From: JAYEHK01 sp034659475
GTDB lineage: Bacteria > Bacillota > Syntrophomonadia > Syntrophomonadales > Syntrophomonadaceae
Assembly (NCBI GenBank): GCA_034659475.1
Contig: JAYEHK010000126.1
Span: 1-12,175 of the forward strand
Length of the DNA stretch: 12,175 bases
Direction: 5' to 3'
Shown piece after piece: positions 1 to 7,949 of the stretch. The translations under genes were made by a program, and so were the position numbers. The first letter of the stretch is position 1, and every line of letters begins with the position of its first letter. The notes beneath the pieces are model-generated. The model was not told the origin of the DNA. It saw only the letters and a list, made by a program, of their open reading frames with translations, and searched no databases.

Positions 1-39
<39 letters not shown>

Positions 40-52
40 CCACTACACGCCG

Positions 53-952
53 TTACAGACCTCTGAATATCCCGTTTTCATCCTTCTCCGCACGACCTTG
101 ATCAATCAGGCGATTCAGATGTTTTAACAGCATCAGTTTCTCCCAGAAGACGACGAACTCACTCGGGTGCATCCTGTAAATGAGTTTTCGCTCTGTTAGT
201 GCATCAAGATCTTCTGCAGTATGAAGCAGGTGTTTATAGATGCGTTCTTCCCGTTTGTAAATTCTATCCCTGAACTCTGTCAATCTGGGAACAGCATCGG
301 TACAGATCTCATTAATATGACACGAACTCATCTTGGGTGGATTCAACTCGATAATGCGATTAATAGATCGGATCATGTCCCCAGGATCAGACAACACCTC
401 TCCATACCATGGACCCGCATCTGTTAAACAAATATCGCCTGAAAACAAAAACTCTTCCTCAGGAAACCAGAAACAGCAGTGACCGGCTGAATGACCTGGT
501 GTATGAAGAACCTCTACCCGTGTATGTCCCAGATCAATAATTTCGCCATCCTCCAAACTTCCAGTTGCTCTTAGATTTCTCTCGATATCCTTTTCTACAA
601 TACCCATTTGCAGTGCACTTGTTGTATAATCACGATTCGGCATCAGTGTATCCCACTCTGTAAACGAATTATAGTATTCAAAATCCGCTTTGCTGCTGAG
701 CGGTTTGTAATCCAATGAATGCACCATCACTTTTGCTTGTGGGAAAAGATAGTTACCCCTTGTATGATCGTAATGATGATGAGTATTTAACACAAGATCA
801 AAGCTTTCGGGTTGAATCTCATTCAACGACTTCTCACCTGCTCCTGTATCAATAATCGTTTTAACCTCATCATCAATTACGACACAATTACAATAGGTGA
901 AACCTGCTTCACTGACAAGAAACTTGACCCTGTTGCTAATTGGGACTATCAT
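53..952 (-). CDS. Metallo-beta-lactamase fold hydrolase (glyoxalase II-like)
   Basis: Probable zinc-dependent hydrolase of the metallo-beta-lactamase superfamily, about 299 residues, probably cytoplasmic because no signal peptide is seen. Metal ligands visible: HxHxDH as H58-H59-H60-Y61-D62-H63 after a hydrophobic strand, H154 in TPGHSAGH, D173 in FSGD, and a late histidine (H212) in SSCHINE. These fit the order expected for a two-metal site. The roughly 90 C-terminal residues are helical and charged, as in members with an extra C-terminal domain. The substrate cannot be told; thioesters, lactones and RNA are all handled by this fold. The frame could start at an ATG nine codons upstream (979). 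I chose the internal ATG at 952 because the homologous part begins there; the purine-rich run before it gives no clean spacing, so the start is uncertain. It is the last gene of the minus-strand series, 207 bases after the UPF0182 gene and perhaps separately transcribed. Confidence 0.85.
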   Translation of the reverse strand: MIVPISNRVKFLVSEAGFTYCNCVVIDDEVKTIIDTGAGEKSLNEIQPESFDLVLNTHHHYDHTRGNYLFPQAKVMVHSLDYKPLSSKADFEYYNSFTEWDTLMPNRDYTTSALQMGIVEKDIERNLRATGSLEDGEIIDLGHTRVEVLHTPGHSAGHCCFWFPEEEFLFSGDICLTDAGPWYGEVLSDPGDMIRSINRIIELNPPKMSSCHINEICTDAVPRLTEFRDRIYKREERIYKHLLHTAEDLDALTERKLIYRMHPSEFVVFWEKLMLLKHLNRLIDQGRAEKDENGIFRGL

Positions 953-1007
953 ACTCCCCCCATTTCTCCTCAAACACAATCACCAGTATATCCTGTGTTT
1001 ATTATGG

Positions 1008-1104
1008 ACGCAGATTAACACGATTCTATTTTTCAAATGATTAGCTGCATTAACGATGACCAAAGGGAATATGCGTGATACTCGTAGAGTGTGTTAATCT
1101 GCGT
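1008..1104. repeat. 97-bp element bounded by a perfect 14-bp inverted repeat
   Basis: The arm ACGCAGATTAACAC at 1008-1021 is exactly complementary in reverse to GTGTTAATCTGCGT at 1091-1104, with 69 bases between. It lies in the gap between the UPF0182 and hydrolase genes. The arms carry no U-run, so it is not a standard terminator. It could be a small REP- or MITE-like element or a long-loop RNA structure. No target-site duplication is obvious at its edges. Confidence 0.6.
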
Positions 1105-1159
1105 TTTGAACTCATTTTTCAACTAATCTACCTCTTAGAAATCCCACAAAGAAAATCAC

Positions 1160-3934
1160 TTACTGATTGGAGACCTCCTCAAGGCGTTGTATTACTTTGT
1201 TTAATCGATCAATATTCCGGCCATAACCTGTCCAATCACCTTCTCGCAGTGCCTGATCTGCTTGATCATAGAGCTGACGCGCCTGCACTGCTAACTCTGA
1301 TAAGCTACTTTCCTCCCCTACCGGCGGCTGCGTTCCCTGATCGGTCGGAGGTGTTGGTGTTGGAACTGCCTCGGCGACACCAAACAGTGCGATTAATGCT
1401 TCTTCCAGACTTTCTTCCATAACCACCTGGTTTTGATAGGAAGCAATCACCCGCTTGAGTTCCGGCATCTTGCTGGTTTCTGATTGCAAGTAAAGGGGCT
1501 CAATATACAGCAAGGAATTCTCTATCGGAATAACCAGCAGATTTCCGCGGTATGTGCTTGAACCGGTCTGATTCCACAGCGAAATCTGTTTGGAAATCTC
1601 GGTGTTCTGATCAATCCTTGACTCAACCTGCATCGGTCCGTATACCGTTTCCTGTTTCGGGAACCGATATACCAGCATTTTCCCGTAGTTGTCACCATCC
1701 ATACGGGCACACATCCAGGCAGTCAGGTTCGGTCGAGCATTCGGAATATAGGGCAGCATTAAGATGTACTCTTCCTTCTCTTCTCCAGGCAGACGGGTAA
1801 TAATGTAATAGGGTTCCATTCCTTCCTCATTATTTTCAACGATCTCCGTCGGAATCACCCAGCTGTCTTCTTTATTATAGAACACCCATGGTTCGGTCAT
1901 ATGGAACACCTTATACATATTGGCCTGAATAGTAAACATATCAACCGGATAACGAATATGACTCTTTAGTCCCTCTGGCATCTCTTCCAATGGTTGATAT
2001 AGACCTGGGAAAATCTTTTCATAGGTTTTTATAATCGGATCGTTCTCATCTGCAATATAGAAATTCATTTCCCCAGTATAAGCATCACAAACCACTTTTA
2101 CAGCATTTCTAAGATAGTTATTTCCGTTTCTATCAAAAGGCTTAGAATACGGATACATGTCACTGTACGTATAGGCATCCAGCATCCAATATAGACGCCC
2201 ATCGTCATTCACGACAATGTACGGATCCTGGTCATAGCCAAGATATGGAGCAATCATACGAATTCTATCAACAATATTCCGATTCATCAGGATTTGACTG
2301 TCATTACTGATATCAGAGGATAAGATCATCTTATAATCACGAAGCACCCAGGCCAGCAGTAAACGCCTTGAGAATGAATTAATCTTTATCCCGTTCTTCC
2401 CTTCATATGTGGTATAAACATTCTGGGTACCCATCGGATAATCGAATTCTTGTTGTTCCGTATTTACAATTACATATGAATCTGTTCTTTCCCCAAAATA
2501 GATCTCCGGTTTGGTGATTTCAATGTCAGTATTGCTAACCGGAGGCACATCTTTAATAATAAATTTCGGGAACCCTTCCTGTGCCGTTTCTGTTACCGGA
2601 CTCATCGCCAGACCATATCCGTGAGTGAACATCAAACGCTGGTTCACCCATGTCTTTGCCTGTTCATCCAGGGCTTCGTTTCGATCCATATCTTCCATTT
2701 CACGAACTGATAACATAACCTGTCGATACTCTCCATCTACCATATACCGATCAATATCAACGTTATGAAACACATAGTAGAGCCTCAATTCCTGAAGACT
2801 CTTATAGGTATCTTTTAACGGCTGCCAGTCCCAGAGCCGGATATTATCAATGGTCGGACGATTGTTTTCGATATCTGCCGTCGTCAGATCATAACTGATA
2901 TCAAACTGCTTGGTGGTCACCTCATCCAGATTATACGCCTGTCTGGTGTATTGAATCGCTCTTTCAATGTAGGGCTTCTCCTTATTAAACTCGTTCGGTT
3001 GTACGACGATCTTCTGCATGATGGCAGGGTAAACACCGCTTAACAACGTAGCAAGAATAACCCACGCCCCAACACTGTAAAGAATCCAAGTGATTCTTTT
3101 AATAAAAATGTTCACCAGGATCATAACCGCAACCAGAATCGCTACCCCCATCAAGACCTTATAAGACAGGAGTCTGGCAAACATATCGGTATAGGTTGCT
3201 CCAAAAACAATACCAGAGGGTGAAAACAGAATGGAATACATCCCCAAGCGATATCCCCACGCTTTTAACCCAAAGATCGCGGCCAGAAGGATCGCAACAT
3301 GACTCTTGGAAAAGGTGAACTTTTTCCATTCCATCATGAACAGTTCAGTCGTCGCATTCATTAAATAGATGACACCAACCAGAACAACAGCGATCACCAG
3401 CGCAGTCATTACAGTGGTGTAAATAAACTGATAAAATGACAGGTTGAAGAAATAAAAAGCGATGTCTTTATTAAATACCGGATCGCTGACATTAAATGGT
3501 ATCCGGTTAATAAACTGTTGAACAGTGATCCATTTATCTCCTACGGATGAACTGACCAGGAACGCACCAAACAAGGAAATAATCGCAAAGATCCAGTGCC
3601 CCATTTTTCCTTGAAATAAGCCTCCAAACCTGGACTCTTCCTTATGCAGATAAATAATCTCCCGTCCCTCATCTGTTTCCTCGGGCCGATCAGGCGATTG
3701 CTTAATATTCTTTTTCGTTATCTGCAGATTTAGGAAAAAGAATATAAAAGCCAGTACAAATACAACCACATAGAGTAAGGCTTTGCTCAAAAGTGTAATC
3801 GTAAAAACATTTTGGAAATCCAACGAGGAAAACCATAACCAATCAATATAATACTTCGAAACTAATGAAATCCCCCCTAGAATTAATAAGAGGATGACAA
3901 TTTTAGTCATACCGCTGTTTGAATTCCTGTCCAT
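1160..3934 (-). CDS. UPF0182 family integral membrane protein
   Basis: A 924-residue protein of the UPF0182 family (COG1615), whose function is unknown. The N-terminal third holds about seven hydrophobic segments: near residues 9-27, 48-70 and 105-125, then four more up to about residue 320. A large domain presumed to be outside the membrane follows, containing the family-typical stretch with QYTRQAYNLDEV and the DYPMGTQNVYT region. The C-terminus has a proline/threonine-rich linker (VPTPTPPTDQGTQPPVG) and then a short charged helical tail; both are usual in this family. The length matches full-length members. I chose the ATG at 3934 (MDRNSNSG) because GGGAGGAAGCGA stands just before it, a far better ribosome site than for the ATG six codons upstream. 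It overlaps the end of the MTAP-like gene by 32 bases, which suggests translational coupling. Any link to menaquinone synthesis is by position only. Confidence 0.93.
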   Translation of the reverse strand: MDRNSNSGMTKIVILLLILGGISLVSKYYIDWLWFSSLDFQNVFTITLLSKALLYVVVFVLAFIFFFLNLQITKKNIKQSPDRPEETDEGREIIYLHKEESRFGGLFQGKMGHWIFAIISLFGAFLVSSSVGDKWITVQQFINRIPFNVSDPVFNKDIAFYFFNLSFYQFIYTTVMTALVIAVVLVGVIYLMNATTELFMMEWKKFTFSKSHVAILLAAIFGLKAWGYRLGMYSILFSPSGIVFGATYTDMFARLLSYKVLMGVAILVAVMILVNIFIKRITWILYSVGAWVILATLLSGVYPAIMQKIVVQPNEFNKEKPYIERAIQYTRQAYNLDEVTTKQFDISYDLTTADIENNRPTIDNIRLWDWQPLKDTYKSLQELRLYYVFHNVDIDRYMVDGEYRQVMLSVREMEDMDRNEALDEQAKTWVNQRLMFTHGYGLAMSPVTETAQEGFPKFIIKDVPPVSNTDIEITKPEIYFGERTDSYVIVNTEQQEFDYPMGTQNVYTTYEGKNGIKINSFSRRLLLAWVLRDYKMILSSDISNDSQILMNRNIVDRIRMIAPYLGYDQDPYIVVNDDGRLYWMLDAYTYSDMYPYSKPFDRNGNNYLRNAVKVVCDAYTGEMNFYIADENDPIIKTYEKIFPGLYQPLEEMPEGLKSHIRYPVDMFTIQANMYKVFHMTEPWVFYNKEDSWVIPTEIVENNEEGMEPYYIITRLPGEEKEEYILMLPYIPNARPNLTAWMCARMDGDNYGKMLVYRFPKQETVYGPMQVESRIDQNTEISKQISLWNQTGSSTYRGNLLVIPIENSLLYIEPLYLQSETSKMPELKRVIASYQNQVVMEESLEEALIALFGVAEAVPTPTPPTDQGTQPPVGEESSLSELAVQARQLYDQADQALREGDWTGYGRNIDRLNKVIQRLEEVSNQ

Positions 3935-4781
3935 TCGCTTCCTCCCTTTCATAGATGTCTTTTAACAGGGTTTCTTTTCTAAGATTTCTACATCCGCATG
4001 TAAACTCCATCGGTAAACGCCTCAATGTTTCAAAAAGGATTTTTGCCAGGGATTTGGATTCTCCATAATAGATGTCCGCAAGTTCCTGATGGGTCCACGG
4101 TTGAACAATTCCCTCAGCGAAATTTACGACCAGATATACACCAGCATAACATGCCCCTATTTCTCTGGCTAGATAGACCTCTGGCGTAATACTCTGTCCG
4201 ATGATATCACCACCTGCCTGTTTGTACATCATCACTTCGGCCGGACTCTCAAAGTGCCGACCATCCGTATTTACATAAATACTTCGGTCAAAAACCCGAC
4301 CTGACCATTGTTCTTCACAAACATCAATAAGTTGTCTTCTTATCTGCGGACACAGTGCTTCCCGCATGACCAGAAGGTACCTATCCTCCAATCCTATATC
4401 TTTACGCATTGAAACATCTATGTAATCATGTGGAACCACCACGTCTCTGGTTCGGAGCAGGTGGTTGATCGCTCCTACTCCTCCTTCAACAAGAACACGT
4501 TTAATTCCTGCCTGTTTAAATACCCAAAAGATTTGTCTGGAAGCATTTGATCGGCTTACCCCCTGCCTCCAGCCATGCATCTTACATGTCAAAACTGTTT
4601 TTGGTCCTCCAACATTATCAATGGAAAGGTATTTAAACTCTGGACTCGGACCAAACGGGGTATCAAACACCATATTGGCGGCAAGAATCTCAACGCTATT
4701 AAGCCTCAAATTCTCTGGAACATTTATACTAAGAGTACTAGAACCTCCAATCAAGGCAAAATCTGCTTCGGGTACATGCAA
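3903..4781 (-). CDS. MTAP/PNP-family enzyme, candidate futalosine-pathway nucleosidase
   Basis: A 292-residue member of the methylthioadenosine/purine nucleoside phosphorylase family. Family landmarks: IGGSS (11-15), DTPFGPSPEF (40-49), MHG (68-70), GGVGAIN (100-106), FESPAEVMMY (177-186), ITPEVYLAREIGACYAGV (198-215) and a C-terminal CGC motif. Compared with my memory of human MTAP, several residues that hold phosphate or purine differ: Arg60 aligns with Met68, Thr93 with Gly100, Thr197 with Asn171, Thr219 with Val219, Asp220 with Asn220 and Asp222 with Ala222. The usual phosphorolytic site thus looks damaged, while the fold is kept. It lies between mqnC and the UPF0182 gene, and no other base-removing enzyme for the futalosine pathway is visible, so I infer that it cleaves aminofutalosine or futalosine. 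An ordinary salvage phosphorylase remains possible. The start is TTG at 4781 with GAGGGGG about 10 bases upstream; the nearby ATG (4788) is out of frame and soon stops. Confidence 0.85.
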   Translation of the reverse strand: MHVPEADFALIGGSSTLSINVPENLRLNSVEILAANMVFDTPFGPSPEFKYLSIDNVGGPKTVLTCKMHGWRQGVSRSNASRQIFWVFKQAGIKRVLVEGGVGAINHLLRTRDVVVPHDYIDVSMRKDIGLEDRYLLVMREALCPQIRRQLIDVCEEQWSGRVFDRSIYVNTDGRHFESPAEVMMYKQAGGDIIGQSITPEVYLAREIGACYAGVYLVVNFAEGIVQPWTHQELADIYYGESKSLAKILFETLRRLPMEFTCGCRNLRKETLLKDIYEREEANGQEFKQRYD

Positions 4782-4830
4782 CGTTCATTAACCCCCTCTC
4801 AAAAAGTTATTGATTTCTTCCCAAAGACCA

Positions 4831-5907
4831 TTAGAAGAACTTTAGCCGCTTATACTCCGTATCCCTTTGCGCAGGCTTCTTACCAGTTCTTTTTATAATT
4901 TCCACCATTTCACTCATTTTCATTCCGTGCGTTACACCTGCGGAACGGACAACATTCTCCTCAATCATGACACTCCCAAGATCATCAGCCCCAAAGAAAA
5001 GGGTTAACTGACCAATCCTCTGTCCCTGGGTAACCCATGAGCCCTGAATATGATCAAAATTATCCAAATAAAGCCGCGATAATGCCAGAAAGCGAAGATA
5101 TTCCATAGAAGAAATCTTCTGCCCTCCGAGTTCAGTATTGCCAGGCTGATAAGTCCAGCTAATAAATGCCCTGAAACCACCCGTACGATCCTGCAACGCT
5201 CGAATATTCTGAAGGTGATGCAGGCGATGGGGTAGCTTGTCAACACTTCCCATCATCATGGTAGCTGTGCTCTCCATTCCAATCTCATGAGCTGTCTGCA
5301 TAACATCCAACCATTTTTGGCTGCTTATCTTATTCGGACTAATCACCGATCGGACCTCATCATGAAGTACCTCTGCTCCCCCACCGGGTAAAGAAGCCAA
5401 GCCAGCATTCTGCAAACGCAGTAAGGCTTGCTTAATCGTTAACCCAGACTGTTTTGCGATGAACACAATTTCCGGAGCGGTTAAAGAATGAATAGTGATC
5501 GTAGGAAAACGTTCCTTAATCCCTCGAAACATGTCTTCAAAGAACTCGATGGACAGACTCTCATTCAATCCTCCCTGAATCATCAACTGGGTAGCACCCA
5601 GAGAAACGGCTTCATCAATCTTATTAAATAAGGTTTCCTGGTCGATAACGTATGCATCCTCAGCCTCTGGTTTACGATAAAACGCACAGAATTTACACTG
5701 GCAATTACAGATGTTGGTGTAGTTAATGTTGCGGTCCACCACAAAGGTAATTACATTATCCGGAAACCTGCGGTCCCGCACTTCACTGGCTGCACGAGCA
5801 ATCGACAACAAATCACCTTGATAAAATAGATATTCAAATTCTTCCTCTGTCAAACGTTTTCCCGAAACAGCCTCATTCAATACATTTTGTGTATTCAAAT
5901 TCGTCAC
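4831..5907 (-). CDS. mqnC: Cyclic dehypoxanthine futalosine synthase MqnC (radical SAM)
   Basis: A 358-residue radical SAM enzyme that cyclises dehypoxanthine futalosine in the futalosine route to menaquinone. The CxxxCxxC motif for the 4Fe-4S cluster is C67, C71 and C74, within NYTNICNCQCKFCAFYR; the NYTN...CAFYR form and the later SWTYQPGNTELGG are typical of MqnC rather than MqnE. MIQGGLNESL (about residues 109-118) and LPGGGAEVL are also family blocks. An extra cysteine, C69, lies inside the cluster loop. Length is normal. The start is GTG at 5907, only five bases after the mqnA stop; the ribosome site (AGGACAG) is weak and close, so translation may be coupled to mqnA. Product and pathway are firm from family motifs; activity is inferred. 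Confidence 0.95.
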   Translation of the reverse strand: MTNLNTQNVLNEAVSGKRLTEEEFEYLFYQGDLLSIARAASEVRDRRFPDNVITFVVDRNINYTNICNCQCKFCAFYRKPEAEDAYVIDQETLFNKIDEAVSLGATQLMIQGGLNESLSIEFFEDMFRGIKERFPTITIHSLTAPEIVFIAKQSGLTIKQALLRLQNAGLASLPGGGAEVLHDEVRSVISPNKISSQKWLDVMQTAHEIGMESTATMMMGSVDKLPHRLHHLQNIRALQDRTGGFRAFISWTYQPGNTELGGQKISSMEYLRFLALSRLYLDNFDHIQGSWVTQGQRIGQLTLFFGADDLGSVMIEENVVRSAGVTHGMKMSEMVEIIKRTGKKPAQRDTEYKRLKFF

Positions 5908-5912
5908 CTGTC

Positions 5913-6740
5913 CTAAACATCAATAATATCAAGCGAAGGCACTACATCAATCAAGCCAAGCTGCTGTGCTTCCTTGTAATACCTCAGCAAGCCCTCCTTC
6001 TGTCCGGGATTAAAATCAAACCGAAGGGTTTCAAAATAATCACGCAGATATTCAGCCGAAAAATCCTCCCACTGTGCAGCTTTCACTGAAACGTCCGCTA
6101 TATGGTCAAGGCTCAGCCGAATCGAATCGGTAAATGTATTCTTAATCAGGCGTAATTCATCCATGTGCCGATCCGCAAATTCTTTGCGAATTGCCCAAAC
6201 AGCAAACACCATCGGCATTCCTGTCATATCTTTCCAAACCCTGCCCAGATCATATACATATAATCTTTCATCCTGCTGATATCTCGCCCTTAATGCATCA
6301 TCACCGATCAAAAGTGCAGCATCCGCCTCCATCAGCATAGCCCCAAGCTCAGGAGCAGACGAAAAATATTCCGGTTGAATATGATAATGGCGAGCCATAA
6401 TGATCCGCAACAAAGCCTGTGATGTTGCTGAGATATTCGTTAAGGCTACGGGGCAACCATCCAGTTGTTCCACCGGAACCTTGGAAAACAGGAAGATGCT
6501 TTTCACTTCCCCGTCACAGCTAATGGATATATCCGGCATTAAATAGTAATCTCTATAGTTCCTGGCGTATGCAATCGAAGAAATCGGAGCAAGATCAAGC
6601 AGATTATCCCGCAGCATGCGGTTTAAATCAGTTGGGTTCCCCTTAATTAAATCCACCTCAAGTAAAAACTTCTTCTCAATCAAACCATAATATAATGGAA
6701 AACAGTTAATAAACTGTATGTGTCCGACCCTGGGTCTCAT
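5913..6740 (-). CDS. mqnA: Chorismate dehydratase MqnA
   Basis: A 275-residue MqnA/MqnD-family protein with a periplasmic-binding-protein-like fold. MqnA dehydrates chorismate to 3-[(1-carboxyvinyl)oxy]benzoate, the first committed step of the futalosine pathway. Visible blocks are VGHIQFINCFPLYYGL near the N-terminus, LAPISSIAYARN (about 51-62), ATSQALLRII, ALLIGDDAL, and YDLGRVWKDMTGMPMVFAVW. The last two are characteristic of MqnA and help separate it from MqnD. No signal peptide is seen, as expected for a cytoplasmic enzyme. The start is ATG at 6740 with TAGGAG about nine bases upstream. It lies 80 bases after mqnE and five bases before mqnC, in the same run. Confidence 0.95.
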   Translation of the reverse strand: MRPRVGHIQFINCFPLYYGLIEKKFLLEVDLIKGNPTDLNRMLRDNLLDLAPISSIAYARNYRDYYLMPDISISCDGEVKSIFLFSKVPVEQLDGCPVALTNISATSQALLRIIMARHYHIQPEYFSSAPELGAMLMEADAALLIGDDALRARYQQDERLYVYDLGRVWKDMTGMPMVFAVWAIRKEFADRHMDELRLIKNTFTDSIRLSLDHIADVSVKAAQWEDFSAEYLRDYFETLRFDFNPGQKEGLLRYYKEAQQLGLIDVVPSLDIIDV

Positions 6741-6820
6741 CGCATCAAACTCCTAACCTAATTTTTTACCCTACAAGGTCGAGAGCATCCTTTCCCTCCG
6801 ACATTGTTTTCATATCACCC

Positions 6821-7900
6821 TTAAAACTCATTAATAATGTTATACAGTGTATCGCGTTCCGTAGGAACGAATCCCGCTTCCTTAACGATGCGGATAATAT
6901 CGTCCTTGCTAATCCCTTTTTGGGTAGTAGCTCCGGCCGCATGCATAATCCGTTCTTCCACAACGGTTCCATCCAGGTCATCTGCCCCAAAATGAAGTGA
7001 AATCTGCGAAATATCCATGCCCAGCATAATCCAAAACGCCTTAATGTGATTAATATTATCAAGCATCAATCTGGATATTGCCAGTGTCTTAAGGTCATCA
7101 ATCGCTGTTGTTCGCTGAATATGGGCCAACCGAGTATTCTCAGGTAAAAACGGAAGCGGGATAAATGCCTGAAAACCTGGCGTTTCATCTTCCAGGTTAC
7201 GTAGTTGAATCATATGATTAATTCTATCTTCAATGCTTTCTATATGCCCAAACAACATCGTGCAATTAGTTTTGATTCCCAGTTTATGGGCCTGACGATG
7301 AACTTCCAGCCACTCCTCGCTCATCGCCTTCCTCGGACATAATTCCTGTCGAAGTGCATCATTCAGAATCTCTGCTCCTCCTCCGGGTATAGAACCAAGA
7401 CCAGCCTCTTTAAGGGTTAATAATACATCGCGTACCGTAGAATTATCGATTTTCGCGAAATGATGAATTTCCACCCCTGTGAACGCTTGAATATGAATCT
7501 CCGGGAACGCATCATGCAGTTTTTGAACGACCTCCACATAGTATTTAAATGGCATTTTAGGATGAAGAGCACTTACGATATGGAATTCCGTAATTCCGTA
7601 ATCTACAGCTTCAGCCCCAAAAGCTAAAGCCTCATCGGGTGTCATGGTATAAGCCGTTTTGTGTTCCTGATCAATGCCGAAAGCACAAAATTTACACCCG
7701 GAAAGGCATACGTTGGTGAGATTAATATGTCGGTTCACATTAAAAAAAACATTATGACCTGATTTTTGTATCTTTTGAAATTGGGCCAATTCTCCGATAG
7801 ACAAAAGATCATTGGAATGATAGAGGTACACTCCATCATCTTTGGAGAGTCTGACCCCATTCAGAACCTTTTCTTTTATTTCCCGCATCCTCTTTTCCAT
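6821..7900 (-). CDS. mqnE: Aminofutalosine synthase MqnE (radical SAM)
   Basis: A 359-residue radical SAM enzyme that adds the 5'-deoxyadenosyl radical to the MqnA product and forms 6-amino-6-deoxyfutalosine. The cluster cysteines are C65, C69 and C72 in NLTNVCLSGCKFCAF, preceded by NRHIN as usual for MqnE. Further family blocks are FHIVSALHPKMPFKYY, HIQAFTGVEIHHFAKI, IPGGGAEIL and FIPLPFLPENT. It is clearly a paralogue of the MqnC two genes downstream; both share the GxDDLGxxxxEE-like C-terminal region. The open frame extends to a TTG at 7915, but the ATG at 7900 has GAGGAG at an ideal seven-base spacing and is preferred. It is the first mqn gene of the run, 49 bases after the ABC-class ATPase gene. 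Confidence 0.95.
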   Translation of the reverse strand: MEKRMREIKEKVLNGVRLSKDDGVYLYHSNDLLSIGELAQFQKIQKSGHNVFFNVNRHINLTNVCLSGCKFCAFGIDQEHKTAYTMTPDEALAFGAEAVDYGITEFHIVSALHPKMPFKYYVEVVQKLHDAFPEIHIQAFTGVEIHHFAKIDNSTVRDVLLTLKEAGLGSIPGGGAEILNDALRQELCPRKAMSEEWLEVHRQAHKLGIKTNCTMLFGHIESIEDRINHMIQLRNLEDETPGFQAFIPLPFLPENTRLAHIQRTTAIDDLKTLAISRLMLDNINHIKAFWIMLGMDISQISLHFGADDLDGTVVEERIMHAAGATTQKGISKDDIIRIVKEAGFVPTERDTLYNIINEF

Positions 7901-7949
7901 AAAACATCTCCTCAAACATATTTCAAATAACTATTGTTTTCTGGTTGCC

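Noticed and set aside
1022..1090. Reading the 14-bp inverted repeat as the terminator of the UPF0182 gene
   Set aside because: The loop would be 69 bases and no T-run follows the arm on the minus strand.
6766..6813. 15-codon minus-strand frame between mqnE and mqnA with AAGGG upstream
   Set aside because: Too short, with the ribosome site too close; not recognisable as a peptide or a gene remnant.
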